Shown here piece after piece: positions 61,339 to 64,000 of a stretch of 64,000 nucleotides of DNA. The position numbers and the translations under genes are program-made. Each line of letters opens with the position of its first letter. Positions within the stretch are counted from its first letter, which is position 1. Below the pieces are notes generated by a model, which was not told the DNA's origin, searched no databases, and was given only the letters and a program-made list of their open reading frames with translations. The stretch is from the NCBI GenBank assembly GCA_963854735.1, contig OY978106.1, forward strand, positions 1,116,001 through 1,180,000, read 5' to 3'. This stretch comes from Marvania coccoides (taxonomy: Eukaryota > Chlorophyta > Trebouxiophyceae > Chlorellales > Chlorellaceae).

Positions 61339-64000
61339 TCACTGCGCCATGACCGTGGCCTTGCGCGCAATGGCCCGCTCGAGGAACGCGCCTGCCCCCA
61401 GCCCGGGGGCGTACCGCCCCATGAGGTCTTTGTAGTGAGAGGCCATGGCGTTGTATTGGCGCACCACAGCCTCAGCGTCCGCCACCTTGCCCAGGCTGAC
61501 CTCCAGCTGCTTGATGCGCTCCTGCAGCACCGACCGTTCCTCGTTGAAGTCGCCCTCCGCCTTGGCCAGCAGCGCAGCGCGGTCAGCCAGGACGCCGTCA
61601 CGCATGGTCGCCATCTCAGTCTCGTGGCTGTGCGCCAAGCTGCGCTTCAGGGCGGCCTCGCGCTCTGCAGCGTCGGTCGCCACTTGCGCCACCCGCCGCT
61701 CCATTGCCTCCAGCTGGGAAGCAGCCTTGGCCTGCGTTGTCTGCAGGTGCGATGCCAGCTGGAAGTGCTCCTCAGCGGTGACTGCAGCGGAGGCGCGAGC
61801 GGTCTCCAGCTCTGCCTGCAGGTGGTCACGCTCTTGCGACAGCGACTGCAGCCGCGCCTTGGTGGCCTCCAGCTGCGGGACGAGGGCGGCGGCGGTTGCC
61901 GCTGCTGCCGCCGCCGCCAGCTTTGACGCCTGCAGCTCGGACGACAGGTGGTCGCGCTCAGAAGAAATCTTGTTGCGCTCGTGGGTGACTGAGTCCAGCT
62001 GCGCGTTGGCAGCCTGCAGCAGGGGTGCCAGCTGCGCTCGCTCGTCTGCCGTGGCAGATGCCGATGCTGCCGCAGCCTGAGACAGCGCCAGGTCATTGGC
62101 CAGGCGGCTGCGCTCCTCGGTGACAGCCTCCAACCGCTCCTCGGTGGACCTCAACTGCTGCTCCTGCTGCGCCGCCGTGGCTGTTGCAGCCGCTGCGGCA
62201 GCTCGAGTGGCTGTCAGCTCAGCAGTGAGCTCGTCGTGTTGCTGGGTGAGAGCCTCAAGCTGAGACCTGGACTCATGCAGCTGTAGCGCCAGTATGGAGC
62301 CTTCGGCCGCCAGCGCCTTGGTGTCCTTGAGCTCTGCAGCCAGGTCATCGCGCTCCTCAACGAGGAACTCCAGGCGGGACTTGGTGTCTTCAAGCTCAGC
62401 GGCCAGCTCGTCGCGCTCTTCAGTAGCGGTCTCAGCCTCCGCTCGCGCCGCCTGTACCTCAGAAGACAGCTGGTCGCGCTCCTCAGTCAGCGCCTCGAGC
62501 TCCGCCTGGGCGGCACGCAGCTGCGGCACCAACACAGCGCGCTCGCCCTCGGTGGCCGCAGCCTCCTCCTGGGCGGCCTCCAACTCTGTCTGCAGCTCGT
62601 TGTGCTCCTGGATGACCGCCTCCAGGCGCTCATTGGCGTCTTGCAGCTGCTGTGCACGCTCCTCTGCCGTGGCTGCCGCCGCCTCTGCCGCCGCCCGGGA
62701 GAGGGCCAGATCGTTGGACAGGCGCTGGAACTGCTCGTTGATGTTTTCCTTGTCCTGCGCCAGGGCCTCCATGCCCGCCTTGGCTGCCAGCAGCTGGGGT
62801 GCTAGGTCGTCAGCAATGGCGCCCAGCCTGGTGCCCTCTGCCGCCAAGACATCACGCTCCTTGGTCATCTCATCCAGGCGCCACTTGTTGGCCTCAAGAA
62901 GAGCGTTGAGCGCCACCAGCTCCTTTGCAAGGTCGTCAGCCTTGGTGATGGTGGCCTGCAGCTGCTTGTCTAGCTGGTCGCGCTCCTCGGAGACTGCAGC
63001 AAGCTTGGCCTCGGCAGCCAGACGAGCAGCGTCAGCGGCGCGGATGCCCGCCGCGCTCTTTTCTTCAGCGGCGTCAATGGCAGTCTTGATTTTAGCGGCG
63101 GCACTTACGTGCGCCGCCTCCACCTCACGCTGCGCCTTGAGCTCTGCTGCGCGGCGCTGCTCCTCTGTGGAGCGCACTTTGGTGCCCATCTCTATCACCA
63201 GGGTCTCCTTGTCCTTGAAGTCGGCCCACAGCGCCTTCATCTGCGCTTCCTTTGCCACCAGGTTGTCCTTGAGTGTCTTGACCTTGACGTCACGCATAGC
63301 AACCTCCTCGCGCAAAGGAGCGGAAGCGGTGGCGGCGCCGCGGCGCTCGGCCTCTTCCAGCTGCGCTGCGAGGGTGTCCTCAATCTCCTTGCGCTCCGCG
63401 ATGGCCTTGGCGGCGGCACGTTTCTCAACAACCAGGCGCTCACGCAGGGCGCCGGTCTCAGCGCGCAGCACGCTCTGCTCCCGCTTCAACGCCAGCTGTG
63501 TCTCGGTGGACTCGGCGGTCAAGCGCGAGATCTCCTCCTGCGCCTTTGCCTTGGCTTTGGCGGCCTGCTGCGCCAGCATGGCGTCGGCAGATCGCGTTGC
63601 GGCCTCGACGGCTCGCATGCGGACAGTCTCCGACTTGCGATGCTCTTCCTCCGCCCTCTCAGCGCGGTTGAGGGCCGCGTCCCGCTGCGCCGCCGCCTCC
63701 GCGATGACATTGGCGGCCTCAGCGTGGGCCATGCCCAGTGCCTCAGCCTTGCGGGCGTCTGCATGCGCCAGCTGCGACTGCAGGGTGTCAATCTGCGACT
63801 GGTACTTCTGGGTGAGCGCCCTGACGTCAGCTAGGTAGGCCTGCTCCTGCTCCAGCTGTGCCGACCGCAGCGAGCTCAGCACGGTGGCAATCAGCTGCTC
63901 CTGGTCGCGGATGATGGAGCGCGCCACGGACATGTCGGCCGCCATGCGCTGCTCAGCCACAGAGGACGGCGCGCGGTCGGCCTCCGCGGGTGACAGGTTG
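61339..64000 (-). CDS. Large Ala/Glu-rich coiled-coil protein, N-terminus beyond window
   Basis: An open frame of at least 887 codons, stop at 61339, open at the right window edge. No intron is seen in this part. The sequence is almost entirely heptad coiled coil built from Ala, Glu, Leu, Arg, Gln and Thr (for example LTEERDQLSSEVQAARAEAE and VEERDDLAAELKDTKALA), with recurring segments of about 40-50 residues that start with an EER-D-L motif, so it probably grew by internal duplication. The C-terminal 45 residues (AMASHYKDLMGRYAPGLGAG) are less repetitive. The style matches the kinesin tail at 34-38 kb, but no motor is visible. Cytoskeletal, basal body or Golgi scaffold roles are possible; none is shown. 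Confidence 0.8.
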   Translation of the reverse strand, partial: NLSPAEADRAPSSVAEQRMAADMSVARSIIRDQEQLIATVLSSLRSAQLEQEQAYLADVRALTQKYQSQIDTLQSQLAHADARKAEALGMAHAEAANVIAEAAAQRDAALNRAERAEEEHRKSETVRMRAVEAATRSADAMLAQQAAKAKAKAQEEISRLTAESTETQLALKREQSVLRAETGALRERLVVEKRAAAKAIAERKEIEDTLAAQLEEAERRGAATASAPLREEVAMRDVKVKTLKDNLVAKEAQMKALWADFKDKETLVIEMGTKVRSTEEQRRAAELKAQREVEAAHVSAAAKIKTAIDAAEEKSAAGIRAADAARLAAEAKLAAVSEERDQLDKQLQATITKADDLAKELVALNALLEANKWRLDEMTKERDVLAAEGTRLGAIADDLAPQLLAAKAGMEALAQDKENINEQFQRLSNDLALSRAAAEAAAATAEERAQQLQDANERLEAVIQEHNELQTELEAAQEEAAATEGERAVLVPQLRAAQAELEALTEERDQLSSEVQAARAEAETATEERDELAAELEDTKSRLEFLVEERDDLAAELKDTKALAAEGSILALQLHESRSQLEALTQQHDELTAELTATRAAAAAATATAAQQEQQLRSTEERLEAVTEERSRLANDLALSQAAAASASATADERAQLAPLLQAANAQLDSVTHERNKISSERDHLSSELQASKLAAAAAAATAAALVPQLEATKARLQSLSQERDHLQAELETARASAAVTAEEHFQLASHLQTTQAKAASQLEAMERRVAQVATDAAEREAALKRSLAHSHETEMATMRDGVLADRAALLAKAEGDFNEERSVLQERIKQLEVSLGKVADAEAVVRQYNAMASHYKDLMGRYAPGLGAGAFLERAIARKATVMAQ

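Noticed and set aside
62294..63838. 514-codon plus-strand frame opposite the coiled-coil gene
   Set aside because: Ser/Ala low complexity, a shadow of the GC-rich heptad code on the other strand.

Overview
The window looks like a nuclear contig from a unicellular green alga (chlorophyte; a trebouxiophyte-like organism is my guess, not something the sequence proves). Coding exons are GC-rich, while introns (about 50-330 bp) and intergenic DNA are AT-rich. Most introns follow GT-AG rules with clear pyrimidine tracts. Several genes are typical of plastid-bearing cells: plastid ribosomal protein uL6, plastid glycerol-3-phosphate acyltransferase, a YggT/YlmG membrane protein, and transit-peptide-bearing MnmG, TlyA and glyoxalase I. 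No operons, CRISPR arrays, insertion sequences or convincing tRNA genes are visible. I find 34 genes; two run off the window edges and two look broken.

Layout. 1-6.5 kb: an edge fragment, an NGN (NusG-like) protein with an RGG/GW tail, an unknown coiled-coil protein and a SnoaL/NTF2-like protein. 6.5-9.1 kb: CDP-diacylglycerol synthase and mitochondrial Hsp10, divergent. 10-15.3 kb: two paralogous secreted subtilisin-like proteases. 15.9-18.4 kb: a GEN1-type Holliday junction resolvase. 19.4-23.7 kb: a mitochondrial carrier and MnmG, divergent. 23.9-26.4 kb: two-domain glyoxalase I and a YggT protein, divergent. 26.8-29.1 kb: GDPD and a small membrane protein, divergent. 29.2-32.2 kb: a fucosyltransferase-like type II protein and TlyA rRNA methyltransferase. 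32.4-38.0 kb: a giant kinesin-7-like motor. 38.3-39.4 kb: a poorly explained intronless stretch with a small basic ORF and a frame-broken GT2/GT10 glycosyltransferase chimera. 39.8-44.8 kb: secreted PLA2, a truncated KDM3-type JmjC gene and an SDR. 45.0-50.4 kb: an SMP/LEA-like protein, UPF0047, an orphan, mitoribosomal mS23 and a small charged protein. 50.9-61.1 kb: F-box/LRR FBL15-like, plastid GPAT, a sulfotransferase, PRCC and plastid uL6. 61.3-64 kb: an Ala/Glu-rich coiled-coil protein open at the right edge.

Functional themes are lipid metabolism (CDS, GPAT, GDPD, PLA2), organelle translation and RNA modification (uL6c, mS23, MnmG, TlyA), genome maintenance and mitosis (GEN1, kinesin), secretory or wall enzymes (subtilases, glycosyl- and sulfotransferases) and stress (glyoxalase, LEA-like). 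Eleven of twelve plus-strand genes sit head-to-head with a minus-strand gene, so bidirectional promoters dominate. All exon joins were worked out by hand from splice signals, phase and protein family match; none is backed by transcript data.
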